DNA of 64,000 bases from Luteolibacter sp. LG18 (GCF_036322585.1 NZ_AP024600.1:4340001-4404000), one strand, 5' to 3'; shown: positions 34,382 through 44,084, counted from the stretch's first letter. Numbers and translations: made by a program. The notes: generated by a model from the letters alone, not told the origin.

Positions 34382-34519
34382 ATGAAAACACGTTCCTACA
34401 CTCATGATGATCCGGTGTTCGAAACCTCTCCGCGTGGTCATAGCGGCTACGGCATGGTCCACGTCGCCGGCCTCGCCACCGTGGCCGCGGTCTTGGCCTC
34501 GGCGATGATGATGAGCTGA
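34382..34519 (+). CDS. Small membrane peptide, 45 residues
   Basis: A short gene 23 bases after the hydrolase. Residues 1-22 are polar and end with GYGMVHV, followed by one hydrophobic helix (AGLATVAAVLASAMMM). This looks like a genuine small transmembrane peptide; the codon use matches the neighbours. No name or function can be given. It could also be chance, since only its position and composition support it. Confidence 0.45.
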   Translation: MKTRSYTHDDPVFETSPRGHSGYGMVHVAGLATVAAVLASAMMMS

Positions 34520-34579
34520 GAACGGGCCGGGATTCGGATCGTGCATTCGGCGGGAGGATCGTCTAACATCCCACGATCC

Positions 34580-36082
34580 ATGTCCCACGTGATGTCACTC
34601 GATGCCGGCACGACCAGCGTGCGGGCGATTGTGTTCAACGAACACGGCAGTCCGGTCGCGGTGGCCCAGAAGGAAATCCGGCAGATCTATCCCCGGCCCG
34701 GCTGGGTGGAGCACGATCCGCAGGAGATCTGGTTCTCGCAGATGGCCGTCGCCGTGGAGGCGCTGGGGCGGGCGAGGCTGCGTCCCAGCGATTTGAAGGC
34801 GATCGGCATCACCAACCAGCGGGAGACCACCGTGGTGTGGGATCGGAAGACCGGCGAGGCGATCCACAACGCTATCGTCTGGCAAGACCGCCGCACCGCG
34901 GGTCGCTGTGACGAATTGCGGGCCGCGGGGCATGGACGGATGATCCAGCAACGTACCGGTCTGGTGCTGGATGCCTATTTCTCCGCGACGAAGATCGAAT
35001 GGATTCTCGATCACGTTCCGGGCGCCCGGGCGCGTGCCGAGCGCGGCGAGCTGGCCTTTGGCACGATCGATTCGTGGCTGGTGTGGAAGCTCACCAGCGG
35101 CGCGAACCTGCACATCACCGATCCGGGCAATGCCTCGCGCACGCTGCTCTACAACCTCCGCACCGGGGCGTGGGACCGGAAGTTGCTCGACCTTTTCCGC
35201 GTGCCCGCGGCGATGCTGCCGGAGGTCCGTGCTTCCAGCGAGGTGTATGGAGAGGTGAGCACGTCGCTAGGCCTCCAGGGCGTGCCGGTGGCGGGAATCG
35301 CGGGCGATCAGCAGGCGGCACTCTTCGGGCAGATGGGCGTGAAACCCGGTCGCACGAAATGCACCTACGGCACCGGTTGTTTCATGCTCCAGAATGTCGG
35401 CACGGAACCGGTGGCCTCGAAGAACCGGCTGCTCTCGACGGTCGGCTGGCGTGTCGGGAAGAAGACCGAATACGCGCTGGAAGGCAGCGTGTTCATGGGC
35501 GGCGCGGTGGTGCAGTGGCTGAGGGATGGTCTTCAGCTCGTGCGGTCCGCCGCGGAGGTGGACTTGCTCGCGGCCTCGGTGCCGGATGCAGGCGGGGTGT
35601 TTCTGGTGCCAGCCTTCGCGGGCCTCGGCGCGCCGCATTGGGACCCCTATGCGCGCGGCACGCTGGTCGGGATGACCCGCGATACCACCGCGGCCCACAT
35701 CGCCCGCGCCGCGCTGGAGGGGATTGCATTTCAAGTGGCGGACCTGCTCGATGCGATGCACGCCGACACCGGCCGGAAGATCCGTGAGCTGCGGGTGGAT
35801 GGCGGCGCGGCGCGCAGCGAGCCGCTGATGCAATTCCAAGCGGACGTCCTGGGGGTGCCGGTGGTGCGTCCCGCGTGCGTGGAAACCACCGCGCTCGGAG
35901 CGGCGTATCTCGCCGGGCTCGCGACCGGCTATTGGAAGAACGTCTCCGCCATCGCCAGCCAATGGCAGGCGGAGAAGGTCTTCGAACCCCGGATGCCGCG
36001 AGCCCGGGTGGCGGAGCTTCGCGAACGCTGGGCCGAGGCGTTGGGGCGGTCCAAGGGCTGGGTGAAATCGGACAAACCATGA
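34580..36082 (+). CDS. glpK: Glycerol kinase GlpK
   Basis: Phosphorylates glycerol with ATP in the cytosol, the first step of glycerol use. The 500-residue FGGY-family protein has the N-terminal phosphate loop [14 protein letters not shown], the catalytic [12 protein letters not shown]-like segment ([12 protein letters not shown]), [13 protein letters not shown], the second phosphate site [12 protein letters not shown], and [19 protein letters not shown], all typical of GlpK. ATG at 34580 gives a 4-residue start before the first strand. GlpD follows with a 4-base overlap (ATGA). No glycerol facilitator gene is nearby. Confidence 0.95.
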   Translation: MSHVMSLDAGTTSVRAIVFNEHGSPVAVAQKEIRQIYPRPGWVEHDPQEIWFSQMAVAVEALGRARLRPSDLKAIGITNQRETTVVWDRKTGEAIHNAIVWQDRRTAGRCDELRAAGHGRMIQQRTGLVLDAYFSATKIEWILDHVPGARARAERGELAFGTIDSWLVWKLTSGANLHITDPGNASRTLLYNLRTGAWDRKLLDLFRVPAAMLPEVRASSEVYGEVSTSLGLQGVPVAGIAGDQQAALFGQMGVKPGRTKCTYGTGCFMLQNVGTEPVASKNRLLSTVGWRVGKKTEYALEGSVFMGGAVVQWLRDGLQLVRSAAEVDLLAASVPDAGGVFLVPAFAGLGAPHWDPYARGTLVGMTRDTTAAHIARAALEGIAFQVADLLDAMHADTGRKIRELRVDGGAARSEPLMQFQADVLGVPVVRPACVETTALGAAYLAGLATGYWKNVSAIASQWQAEKVFEPRMPRARVAELRERWAEALGRSKGWVKSDKP

Positions 36083-37671
36083 ACCGCGAACGCATGCTGG
36101 AGCAGGCCCGTGTGCGGGCGGAATGGGACCTGCTGGTGATCGGCGGCGGCGCGACCGGCATGGGCATCGCCGTGGACGCGGCCACCCGTGGCTACGAGGT
36201 GTTGTTGCTGGAGCAGCACGATTTCGGAAAGGGCACCTCGAGCCGCAGCACCAAGCTTGTTCACGGTGGCGTGCGCTACCTGGAGCAAGGGAACGTCGCA
36301 CTCGTCATGGAGGCACTCAAGGAGCGAGGCCTGCTGCGGAAGAACGCGCCGCATCTGGTGCACGAGCTGCCGTTCGTGGTGCCGAGTTACACGTGGTGGG
36401 AAGGGCCGTTTTACGGGATCGGGCTGAAGGTATACCAAATGCTCTCCGGCAAGCTGGGCTTTGGGACCTCGCGGTTCATCTCGAAGGAGGAGACGCTGGA
36501 ACGGTTGCCGAACGTGAACCCCGATGGCCTCCGCGGCGGGGTGATCTATTACGATGGCCAGTTCGACGACACGCGGTTGCTGATCCATCTGGCGATGACG
36601 GCGGCGGAGCAGGGGGCCGTGCTTTTGAACTACGCCAAGGTGACGGCCTTGGAGAAAGGCGACGACGACCTGGTGCATGGCGTGCGTTGGCTGGATCAGG
36701 AGACGGGGGAATCGCACGTGGCCCGTGCCAAGGTGGTGGTGAACGCCACCGGCCCTTTCACCGATGGCGTTCGCGGGCTCGCGGGAGAAACCGCGGAGCC
36801 GATGATTTCACCCAGCCAGGGTGCCCATCTGGTGCTGGATCGTTCGTTCCTGCCGGGGGCCACCGCGATCATGGTGCCGCACACCAGCGATGGGCGGGTG
36901 ATGTTCGCGATTCCGTGGCATGGCCGCACCTTGCTGGGGACCACCGATGTGGCAGTGGAGGAAGCCGCGTTGGAGCCGGTGGCGATGGAGGAGGAGATCG
37001 GGTTCATGCTCACCACCGCGGCGCTTTACCTGCACAAGAAGCCCACGCGGGACGATGTGCTCAGCGTCTTCGCGGGCATCCGGCCACTGGTGAAGGGCGG
37101 GGTGGGGAAGAACACGGCGGCGCTTTCGCGCGATCACACGCTCCACCTTGATGCGAATGGATTGCTCTCGGTGACGGGAGGCAAGTGGACCACTTACCGC
37201 CACATGGCGGAGGATGCGGTCAACCACGCGGCGACCCTCGGTGACCTTCCCGAGCGGCCGTGTGTGACGAAGACCACGAACCTTCACGGCTACCATCCGC
37301 ACGCGCACGATCTCGGCGATCTGGCGGTGTATGGCACCGATGCGGCGGCGATCCAGCGGTTGATTGACGAGGAGCCGGAGCTCGGCCGGAGACTCGATGA
37401 CGCGTTGCCGTATCTGGCGGCGGAGGTGGTGTGGGCGGCTCGCTCGGAAATGGCGCGCACGGTGGAGGATGTGCTGGCGCGGCGGACGCGGGCGCTGTTC
37501 CTCGATGCCCGGGCGGCCTTGAGGATGGCGCGGCCGGTGGCGGCCTTGCTGGCCCGCGAGCTGGGGCGGGATGCAGCTTGGCAGGTGGCGCAGGTGGACG
37601 CGTTTGGAGAGGTCGCGGCCGGGTATTTGCCAGCGGGCGCGTGTCGCAATCCGGGAGGGGTCGAAAAGTAG
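36079..37671 (+). CDS. glpD: Glycerol-3-phosphate dehydrogenase GlpD (FAD-linked), altered C-terminus
   Basis: Oxidises sn-glycerol-3-phosphate to dihydroxyacetone phosphate at the inner membrane, passing electrons to quinones. The 530-residue protein has the FAD motif [18 protein letters not shown] (about 18-35), [18 protein letters not shown], and the C-terminal cap with [12 protein letters not shown]. It overlaps glpK and forms an operon with it. The last five codons (PGGVEK region and TAG) lie in a repeat element; if that element is removed the frame would read on as PAVRDH and stop at 37864. The enzyme core is intact. Confidence 0.93.
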   Translation: MNRERMLEQARVRAEWDLLVIGGGATGMGIAVDAATRGYEVLLLEQHDFGKGTSSRSTKLVHGGVRYLEQGNVALVMEALKERGLLRKNAPHLVHELPFVVPSYTWWEGPFYGIGLKVYQMLSGKLGFGTSRFISKEETLERLPNVNPDGLRGGVIYYDGQFDDTRLLIHLAMTAAEQGAVLLNYAKVTALEKGDDDLVHGVRWLDQETGESHVARAKVVVNATGPFTDGVRGLAGETAEPMISPSQGAHLVLDRSFLPGATAIMVPHTSDGRVMFAIPWHGRTLLGTTDVAVEEAALEPVAMEEEIGFMLTTAALYLHKKPTRDDVLSVFAGIRPLVKGGVGKNTAALSRDHTLHLDANGLLSVTGGKWTTYRHMAEDAVNHAATLGDLPERPCVTKTTNLHGYHPHAHDLGDLAVYGTDAAAIQRLIDEEPELGRRLDDALPYLAAEVVWAARSEMARTVEDVLARRTRALFLDARAALRMARPVAALLARELGRDAAWQVAQVDAFGEVAAGYLPAGACRNPGGVEK

Positions 37672-37834
37672 CACAAGTTTTCAACTTGTGAGTGGGTCGG
37701 TTTCCGCCGTTCCCTCACGGCTCCAGTCCGCCTATAAAAAAACCCCGATGATGGGTTCTTCAATGCCGGACTGGCGTTGCAACGGCCTTCGGGGATTCTC
37801 CCACCCACAAGTTGAAAACTTGCGCTACTTCTCA
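37653..37834. mobile_element. REPIN/MITE-like element, ~182 bp, with 31-bp inverted arms and 11-bp flanking direct repeats
   Basis: Arms 37666-37696 and 37800-37830 are inverted copies matching at 29 of 31 positions. Each arm has GTAG followed by a CAAGTT-TTC-AACTTG hairpin, the layout of REP sequences paired as a REPIN. The 11-bp sequence TGTCGCAATCC occurs on both sides (37642-37652 and 37835-37845) like a target duplication. Inside there is a smaller hairpin (CCAGTCCG and its complement near 37723 and 37767). No protein is encoded. It starts within the final codons of glpD. Confidence 0.8.
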
Positions 37835-37904
37835 TGTCGCAATCCAGCGGTCCGGGATCATTGATCCGGCGGCCGGGCGGGTGCATGATGGCACTTCGAA
37901 AACC

Positions 37905-39152
37905 ATGCGCGATTCCCTCTATCCCATCGCCCGCGAGCTGTATGCCGAACACGGCGTCGATACCGAAGCGGTCCTTTCCCAACTCGCCTCCGTGGCCGTG
38001 TCCCTCCATTGTTGGCAGGGCGACGATGTCGGCGGCTTCGAAGGCGACGGCCTCACCGGCGGCGGCATCCAGGCGACCGGAAACTATCCCGGCAAAGCCC
38101 GCACCCCCGGCGAACTCCGCCAGGACTTGGAGAAAGCCCTGTCCCTGATTCCCGGCAAGCACCGCCTCAACCTGCATGCCTGCTACGCGGATTTCTCCGG
38201 CGGCAAGGTTGACCGCGATGCCCTCGAGGTGAAGCATTTCCAGAGCTGGATCGACTGGTGCAAGACCCAGGGCCTGGGCATGGATTTCAATCCGACCTAT
38301 TTCTCCCACCCGCTGGCGAACGATGGAGCCACGCTGACCCACGCCGACGAAGGCGTGCGCGCGTTCTGGATCCGCCACGGCATCGCCTGCCGCGAGATCG
38401 GCGCGGAAATGGGCCGCCAGCTCGGTTCCGCGACCGTCACCAACGTTTGGATTCCGGACGGCTCGAAGGATCTGCCGGTCGACCGCAAGGGGCCGCGCCA
38501 GCGCCTGGAGGCTTCGCTCGATGAAATCTTCCGCAAGGAGCTGCCGACCGAGCATCACCTCGACGCCGTCGAGTCAAAGTTGTTCGGCATCGGTTCCGAG
38601 TCCTACGTCGTCGGCTCGAATGAATTCTACCTCGGCTACGCGGTCTCGCGTTCGAAGCTGGTCTGCCTCGATGCCGGTCACTTCCACCCGACCGAGAGCG
38701 TGGCGGACAAGATCTCGTCCGTGCTCCAGTTCGTGCCGGAAATCCTGCTGCACGTGAGCCGCGGCGTCCGCTGGGACAGCGACCACGTCGTCATCCTCGA
38801 TGATCCCACCAAGGCGATCATGGAGGAACTGGTGCGCGGCGGCTTCCTCGGCCGCACCCACATCGGTCTCGATTTCTTCGACGCCAGCATCAACCGCGTG
38901 GCCGCCTGGGTCATCGGCACCCGCTCGACGCTCAAGGCGCTGCTGCTCGCGCTGCTCGAACCCGCCGCCAAGCTGCGCGGGCTGGAAGCCGAGGGCGACT
39001 TCACCTCCCGCCTCGCGATCCTCGAGGAGATCAAGTCGCTGCCGTTCGGCGCGGTGTGGGACGAGTACTGCCGCCGCCAGGACACGCCGGTGGGCGAGGA
39101 CTGGCTGCGCGAGGTGAAGCGCTACGAGAGCGACGTGCTTTCGAAGCGCTGA
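37905..39152 (+). CDS. rhaA: L-rhamnose isomerase RhaA
   Basis: Converts L-rhamnose to L-rhamnulose in the cytosol. The 415-residue protein follows E. coli RhaA along its full length: [14 protein letters not shown] near the start, [64 protein letters not shown] and [13 protein letters not shown] (metal and substrate sites), then [20 protein letters not shown]. Start at 37905 matches the usual N-terminus ([12 protein letters not shown]). It stands alone: neither rhaB nor rhaD follows directly. A strong terminator is 19 bases past its stop. Confidence 0.97.
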   Translation: MRDSLYPIARELYAEHGVDTEAVLSQLASVAVSLHCWQGDDVGGFEGDGLTGGGIQATGNYPGKARTPGELRQDLEKALSLIPGKHRLNLHACYADFSGGKVDRDALEVKHFQSWIDWCKTQGLGMDFNPTYFSHPLANDGATLTHADEGVRAFWIRHGIACREIGAEMGRQLGSATVTNVWIPDGSKDLPVDRKGPRQRLEASLDEIFRKELPTEHHLDAVESKLFGIGSESYVVGSNEFYLGYAVSRSKLVCLDAGHFHPTESVADKISSVLQFVPEILLHVSRGVRWDSDHVVILDDPTKAIMEELVRGGFLGRTHIGLDFFDASINRVAAWVIGTRSTLKALLLALLEPAAKLRGLEAEGDFTSRLAILEEIKSLPFGAVWDEYCRRQDTPVGEDWLREVKRYESDVLSKR

Positions 39153-39170
39153 TCGGAGTTTTCCAACGCA

Positions 39171-39202
39171 AAAGGCCCTCTCGCTTGAGAGGGCCTTTTT
39201 TG
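39171..39202 (+). terminator. Rho-independent terminator of rhaA
   Basis: A 9-bp GC-rich stem (GGCCCTCTC at 39175-39183 with 39188-39196), a GCTT loop and TTTTTT at 39197-39202, preceded by four A residues. It is the strongest terminator in the window. Confidence 0.93.
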
Positions 39203-39230
39203 TGGAACTAAGGTGGATCGACATTCATCA

Positions 39231-39426
39231 GCCCCAACGGGGCGTGATGTGACAGCCCAGGGCATCGCCCTGGGATTGGACGTGGACCTCAGCGAGCCCT
39301 GAAAGGGCGGAATGATTGGGCAAACGGCTCCATTGCCGACATCCCGCCCTTTCAGGGCTCGGCTCTCTTGCGATTCGTCCCCCGGGGCGATGCCCCGGGC
39401 TATCTCATAGCGCCCCTTTGGGGCTC
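39231..39426. repeat. Large imperfect palindromic repeat, ~196 bp
   Basis: Two arms of about 82 bases (39231-39311 and 39344-39426) are inverted copies with scattered differences. Each contains AGCCC(C)AA-GGGGCG, a palindrome around GGGCATCGCCC and GAGCCCTGAAAGGGCGG. The whole region 39203-39509 between rhaA and the Tat beta-propeller gene is free of genes. Such GGGCATCGCCC-type repeats are spread between genes in Verrucomicrobia and Planctomycetes; no mobility gene is nearby. Confidence 0.8.
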
Positions 39427-39509
39427 CGTATCCCCGTCATGAATACTCGCAAGAAACAGCGGCCAAGGGATGGTCGATGAATGTCGATTTAGCTTTGATG
39501 GAAGGTGGT

Positions 39510-40568
39510 TCAGGCCTTCACCCGTTCCAGCTTGATCGGGTAGGTGCGGCCGGAGTTCCACTGGGCGATGTAGATGCTCTGCTCGTCATCGATGAGGATG
39601 CCGTGCGGGTAGGTGAAGACCTTGGTGTCGCTGCCGAGGCGGGCGAGCTTGCCATCGTCGGCGTAGGCCGGGGCGGGAGCCGCGAGGTTGGAGATGAGCT
39701 TCCGCTGCGGATCGAGGATGCTGAGGAATCCGTTGATCGGAAGCGCCTTGTCCGGCTGGTTCTGGTTGCCGCGGAGATGCGGGATCACGGTGTGGTCGCC
39801 GAAGGGCACGATGAAGTTCGGGGCGCCGCCGGGCAAGTCGAGCACGTCCACCAGCGCGCCATCCAGGGTGTAGCGCTTCAGCTTGCCCTCGGAGCGGGAG
39901 GTGATCCAGAGGAGGTTCTTTGAATCGCGGGTGTCCACCCACGCGCCGTGCGCGCAGACGAGCTTGGCGTCGCCGGGCTCGTTGCCGCCGAAGCACTTCA
40001 CCCACTCGCCCTTGGCATCGTAGCGGTGGCACCAGCTCTTGCCGTAGCCGTCCACCACGAAGAATCCGCCATCGGGGGCGAGGGCCACGTGGGTCGGCTT
40101 GAACTCGCCCGCCGACTTGTATTTGCCGCTCTGCTCCGGGTAGTCCCAGGTGCGCAGGACCTTGCCGTCGAGCGTGGTCTTGTAGAATTGGTGGCGGTCG
40201 TGGTCGGTGACGTAGAAATACTCCTCGCCGTTCTCGACGAGCAGGGTGAAGCCGTGCGCGCCGGGCCATTCGGTGCCCCACTTGCCGAGCAGCTTGCCGG
40301 CCTTGTCATAGATGATGACGTTGTTCTTCGTCTCGTTCGTGAGGAGGAAGATGCGACCGTCCTTGGTCTGGATCATGCCGTGGCAATCCTTCACCGGGGT
40401 GCTGCCATCGAGCACGCCCCAGCCCGGCACCACGCGCCATTGGTATTTCCCCTGGCCGAGCACGGCGGCTCCGGTGGAGGGATCCTGGGATTGGCCGAAA
40501 CCGGTGGTGGTCAGGGCGGCCATGGCGGCGGACATCGATAGCAAGAACTCGCGGCGATCAAAATTCAT
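39510..40568 (-). CDS. Tat-exported beta-propeller (NHL/six-blade type) protein
   Basis: A 352-residue protein with a twin-arginine signal (DRREFLLSMSAAMAALTTTGFG), so it is folded in the cytosol and exported. The mature part is a repeated beta-propeller of NHL style: GMIQTKDGRIFLLTNET, HGFTLLVENGEEYFYVTDHDRHQFYKT, PTHVALAPDGGFFVVDGYG, FTYPHGILIDDEQSIYIAQWN. Such propellers often bind sugars or act as peptidylglycine-type lyases, but no catalytic residues can be assigned. ATG at 40568; it diverges from the nuclease-like gene (206-base shared region). Confidence 0.83.
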   Translation of the reverse strand: MNFDRREFLLSMSAAMAALTTTGFGQSQDPSTGAAVLGQGKYQWRVVPGWGVLDGSTPVKDCHGMIQTKDGRIFLLTNETKNNVIIYDKAGKLLGKWGTEWPGAHGFTLLVENGEEYFYVTDHDRHQFYKTTLDGKVLRTWDYPEQSGKYKSAGEFKPTHVALAPDGGFFVVDGYGKSWCHRYDAKGEWVKCFGGNEPGDAKLVCAHGAWVDTRDSKNLLWITSRSEGKLKRYTLDGALVDVLDLPGGAPNFIVPFGDHTVIPHLRGNQNQPDKALPINGFLSILDPQRKLISNLAAPAPAYADDGKLARLGSDTKVFTYPHGILIDDEQSIYIAQWNSGRTYPIKLERVKA

Positions 40569-40774
40569 CTTGGCAAGCACAGCGGAACCATTTTTCCGCT
40601 CAAGGAAATATCCTCCAAGAAATGCGACAGGCGGAGGAGGGGATTTCGAAGCGCCAAACCACGATTCCACCCGGATGGCATTCAAGGACGGGATGGGAGG
40701 ATGTCAATCCTGTGTGGAGTTCGTCGCACTCCTCCTCTTGTCCGGGAGATGGGGAATCCCTTTGGTCGCGAGTC

Positions 40775-41707
40775 ATGGCATTCACACTCATCAAGGGAAC
40801 GTTCCAGGTCCTCAACTACTCGCCGGACGGCGATTCGATCCGCTTCGAGCCGGAGGACCGCTCGTTGGTCGAAGGTCTCCAGAACGGCGGCCGGGCCAAG
40901 TTCAACGCCCGCGGCCACGTCCAGCTCCGCATCGAGGCGATCGACACGCTCGAAACCCACTTCACCCCGCCCAGCGGCGGCGCGATCCTGCACCAGCCGC
41001 GGGAACTGGCGAAGGCCGCGGCCGAGGGCCTGCTCGAGTTCACCGGCATCTCGGACGTGGTGTGGGATGATCGCCGCAACACGGTGATCAGCGCCAGCGA
41101 TGGCACGCCCGGTTACATCCTGGCCCGCGCCGTGGAGAAGAACGGCCGCCCGATCGCCTTCGTGTTCACCGGAGAGCCGGAGCAGGCCGATGGCACCGAT
41201 GTCTTCCTCGACGTCGAGCTGCTGAAGACCAGCTACAACTGGCAGGCGATCTCCAACGGCATGGCCTATCCAACCTTCTACAAGGGCCTCTTCAGCCAGC
41301 TCCGCAACGCGCTCTCTGTCGAGGCCGCCGCCGCCCGTGCCGCGGGACTCGGCGTTTACGCGAACGACGGCACGCTCGATGGCTTCGATGCCTCCACCTT
41401 GAAGGCGATCACCGACGAGGTGCCGATCCTCCCGAAACTGTTCCGCCGCCTTTCGGACTATATCGTCAACCATTCGAGCGCCTTGGGCTTCAAGGAAGCG
41501 CTCGAGGAATCCCGCGAGCCGGTGCTGGATCTCCGCGAGACCAACTTCACCCACTTCGGCAACCTGGTCGAACAGGAGCCCGGCTCGACCTTCATCCGCC
41601 TGAACCGCCTGCCGGAGGAAATGGTCTTCGACGAAACCATCCCGCAGCCCGGTCCGAAGTTCGCCCGGATGGTCGCGGGAGAACTGGAAGAGCTGGCGCT
41701 CGCCTGA
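40775..41707 (+). CDS. SNase-like (OB-fold nuclease-like) domain protein
   Basis: A 310-residue cytosolic protein. The N-terminal 140 residues (FQVLNYSPDGDSIRFEP, VQLRIEAIDTLETHF, ARAVEKNGRPIAFVFTGE) resemble thermonuclease-type OB folds; SNase proteins have an R-x-x-G-I-D-x-x-E loop, and here LRIEAIDTLETH fits that shape. The C-terminal half is helical and unassigned. No signal peptide is present. Nuclease activity is unproven because the complete catalytic set cannot be confirmed. It converges with the fused aldolase gene. Confidence 0.6.
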   Translation: MAFTLIKGTFQVLNYSPDGDSIRFEPEDRSLVEGLQNGGRAKFNARGHVQLRIEAIDTLETHFTPPSGGAILHQPRELAKAAAEGLLEFTGISDVVWDDRRNTVISASDGTPGYILARAVEKNGRPIAFVFTGEPEQADGTDVFLDVELLKTSYNWQAISNGMAYPTFYKGLFSQLRNALSVEAAAARAAGLGVYANDGTLDGFDASTLKAITDEVPILPKLFRRLSDYIVNHSSALGFKEALEESREPVLDLRETNFTHFGNLVEQEPGSTFIRLNRLPEEMVFDETIPQPGPKFARMVAGELEELALA

Positions 41708-41718
41708 GCCGCTGCCTG

Positions 41719-41758
41719 AAAAAACGCGTGCCGCAGCCCCTCGCGGGATTGCGGCACG
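41719..41758 (-). terminator. Terminator of the fused aldolase/dehydrogenase gene (bidirectional stem)
   Basis: CGTGCCGCA (41727-41735) pairs with TGCGGCACG (41750-41758). Read on the minus strand, the stem is followed by CG and six T (complement of 41719-41724), so it ends the aldolase gene; it may also slow transcription from the nuclease-like gene. Confidence 0.85.
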
Positions 41759-41788
41759 GTCTTCATGGAGGCAGGAAAGGGGAGTCGA

Positions 41789-43990
41789 TCAGCGGAGGAA
41801 GGCCTCGTGCAGGCCGCCATCCACGGTGATGATCTGTCCGGTGGTCTTGCTCAGGCGGTTCGTCACGAGCAGGAAGTAAGCCTCGGCCTGGTCGGCCGGG
41901 GTGATCGGCGCCTTGGTCAGGGTGCGGTCGGCATAGAACTGCGCGAGCTTCGAGACCAGCGATTCGGTCGCCTCATCCTCGGTGTAGGGGATGTTGTACT
42001 TCGCGAGGCTGCCGATCACGCGGTCGCGCGGGAACATGGCGGAACCCTGCACCACGGTGGCCGGGGCCACGCCGTTCACGCGCACCAGCGGGGCGAGTTC
42101 CATGGCGAGCTCACGGACGAGGTGGTTGGCGGCGGCCTTGCTGGTATCGTAGGCGAGGCTGCCCTTCTTCGCCACGGCGGCATTGGCGCTGGTGGTGAGG
42201 ACGAGTGCGCCGCGCAGGCCCTGTTCCTTCCAGGTCTTGTAGGCCTCGTCGGCCACGTAGTAACTGCCGGTGACGTTGATGTTGAAGGTGAGCGCCCACT
42301 TGTCGTCCGGGATGTGGCCGGTGGTGTCGCTCGGCACGAAGATGCCGGCGGTGACCTCGATGGCATCGAAGCCGCCGTAGGCGAGCGCCACCTGGTCGAG
42401 CATCTCGCGGATGCTGGCGCGGTCGGTGATGTTCGCGCGCAGGCCGATGGCCGGACCACAGCCGGAAATGCCGCTGCCCGCCACGCCGATGCCGACGCCA
42501 TACTTGTCGGTGATTTCCTTCGCGGTGGCTTCCGCGGCCTCGTGGTTGAGGTCGACGCAGACGATGTGCGCGCCTTCCTTCACCAGGCGGTGGGCGGTTT
42601 CCTTGCCGATGCCGCTGCCGGCGCCGATGACGATGTGGATCTGGCGGGCCAGTTCCTTCTCGGCGGGCATGCGCTGGAGCTTCGCTTCCTCGAGCAACCA
42701 GTATTCGATGTCGAAGGCTTCCTGCTGCGGCAGGGCGATGTATTCGTCGATCGCCTCGGCGCCGCGCATCACTTCCACGGCGCAGTTGTAGAACTCGGCG
42801 GTCACGCGGGACTCGGACTTGTCCTTGCCCCAGGCTATCATGCCGATGCCCGGGATCAGGATCACGGTCGGGTTCGGGTCGCGCATCGCCGGGGAGTTGG
42901 CGTGCTTGCAGGCCGCGTAATAGGCGGCGTAGTCCTTGCGATACTGCTCCAGGCCGGTTTCAAGCAGCGCCTTGAGCTGCGCGACGTCCTGGGTCTGCGG
43001 GTTCCACGCGACGTAGAGCGGCTTGATCTTGGTGCGGAGGAAATGGTCCGGGCAGGAGGTGCCGAGCTCGGCGAGGCGCGGGGCATCGGCGGAGTTCACG
43101 AAGCGCAGGATCTTCTCGTCGTGCTGGACGGTGCCGACGAAACGCTTCTGCGCGGACACCTTGCCGCGCAGCCACGGCAGGATGGCGGCGAGGGTGGCAT
43201 CGCGCTCGATCGCCGGGAGCGGCTGGCAGGTCGCGCCGCCAAAGGCCGTGGCGTCGCCGCCGTTGGCCTGGTATTTCGTTTCGATGTAATCGGCGGCCTT
43301 CTCGATGAAATCGAGCGTGCGGATGTAGCACGCCTTGTCGTCGTCATCCCACGAGATGAAGCCGTGCTGGCCCATCATGATCGCCCGGGTGCCGGGGTTC
43401 TGCTTCTCGATCTCCTGCATTGCGAGGCCGAGCTCGAAGCCGGGGCGCATCCACGGCACATACTCCATTTCACCACCGAAGATCTCGCCGGTGAGCTCCT
43501 GGCAACGGCGGCTGGCGGCGATCGCGATGATCGCGTTCGGGTGCATGTGGTCGACATGCTTGCCGGTGAGGAAGCTGTGCAGCGGGGTGTCGATCGAGGA
43601 CGCGCGCGGGTTCAGGTTGAAGGTCGTGTGCGTGAACATGCCGACCATCGAGTCCTCCGCCGGGGTCTTCAGGCCGTTGTCCGGCAGCGCGGCGTAGATG
43701 CGCTGGAGGCCGATCAGCTTGTCCTGATAGAGGGACGAGAAATTCTCACGCGTGCTGGTGCGCAGGTCGCCGCCGGAGCCCTTCACCCACAGGACTTCCA
43801 CGTCCTTGCCGGTGAGCGGATCCTTCTCGATCACCTTCGAGGAGGTGTTGCCACCGCCGGTGTTGGTGATGCGCTGGTCGCTGCCGAGGAGATTCGAGCG
43901 ATACACCAGGCGGCCGACCGGATCGAGGTTGGCCGCGGTGGAATCGTCCCATTTGTAGCTCACGTGTTGATAGGCTTCTGGTTTGACCAT
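41789..43990 (-). CDS. Bifunctional rhamnulose-1-phosphate aldolase / (S)-lactaldehyde dehydrogenase-type SDR
   Basis: A 733-residue fusion. Residues 1-440 form a class II aldolase domain with the metal site HMHPNAII (148-153 core) and GGGNTSSKV, splitting rhamnulose-1-phosphate to dihydroxyacetone phosphate and lactaldehyde. Residues about 465-733 are a short-chain dehydrogenase with VIGAGSGIGKETAHRL and the Tyr-x-x-x-Lys pair in YDTSKAAANHL. This RhaE/RhaEW-type arrangement is known from many bacteria. It diverges from deoR across a 94-base region with ordered repeats, so DeoR probably controls it. The kinase RhaB is not in this window. Confidence 0.9.
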   Translation of the reverse strand: MVKPEAYQHVSYKWDDSTAANLDPVGRLVYRSNLLGSDQRITNTGGGNTSSKVIEKDPLTGKDVEVLWVKGSGGDLRTSTRENFSSLYQDKLIGLQRIYAALPDNGLKTPAEDSMVGMFTHTTFNLNPRASSIDTPLHSFLTGKHVDHMHPNAIIAIAASRRCQELTGEIFGGEMEYVPWMRPGFELGLAMQEIEKQNPGTRAIMMGQHGFISWDDDDKACYIRTLDFIEKAADYIETKYQANGGDATAFGGATCQPLPAIERDATLAAILPWLRGKVSAQKRFVGTVQHDEKILRFVNSADAPRLAELGTSCPDHFLRTKIKPLYVAWNPQTQDVAQLKALLETGLEQYRKDYAAYYAACKHANSPAMRDPNPTVILIPGIGMIAWGKDKSESRVTAEFYNCAVEVMRGAEAIDEYIALPQQEAFDIEYWLLEEAKLQRMPAEKELARQIHIVIGAGSGIGKETAHRLVKEGAHIVCVDLNHEAAEATAKEITDKYGVGIGVAGSGISGCGPAIGLRANITDRASIREMLDQVALAYGGFDAIEVTAGIFVPSDTTGHIPDDKWALTFNINVTGSYYVADEAYKTWKEQGLRGALVLTTSANAAVAKKGSLAYDTSKAAANHLVRELAMELAPLVRVNGVAPATVVQGSAMFPRDRVIGSLAKYNIPYTEDEATESLVSKLAQFYADRTLTKAPITPADQAEAYFLLVTNRLSKTTGQIITVDGGLHEAFLR

Positions 43991-44051
43991 GGTATGCAGG
44001 TTTGAGAAGGATGGCTGGAGGTGAATTGACCGATTAAATCCAATTAATCAA

Positions 44052-44084
44052 CACAAATTCCCACCATTTCCCACAAATTCCCAC
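44052..44084. promoter_or_regulatory. Three TTCCCAC repeats at exact 10-bp spacing before deoR (candidate operator)
   Basis: TTCCCAC occurs at 44058-44064, 44068-44074 and 44078-44084, with the wider CACAAATTCCCAC unit at 44052 and 44072. The last copy touches the ATG of deoR, so bound protein would cover the start region, and no ribosome-binding site is visible. Spacing of one DNA turn places all three on the same face. It also lies upstream of the fused aldolase gene on the other strand. Confidence 0.6.

Noticed and set aside
41765-44005. Long open plus-strand frame opposite the fused aldolase gene
   Set aside because: It mirrors the whole aldolase/dehydrogenase gene, whose motifs are clear; it is an antisense artefact.
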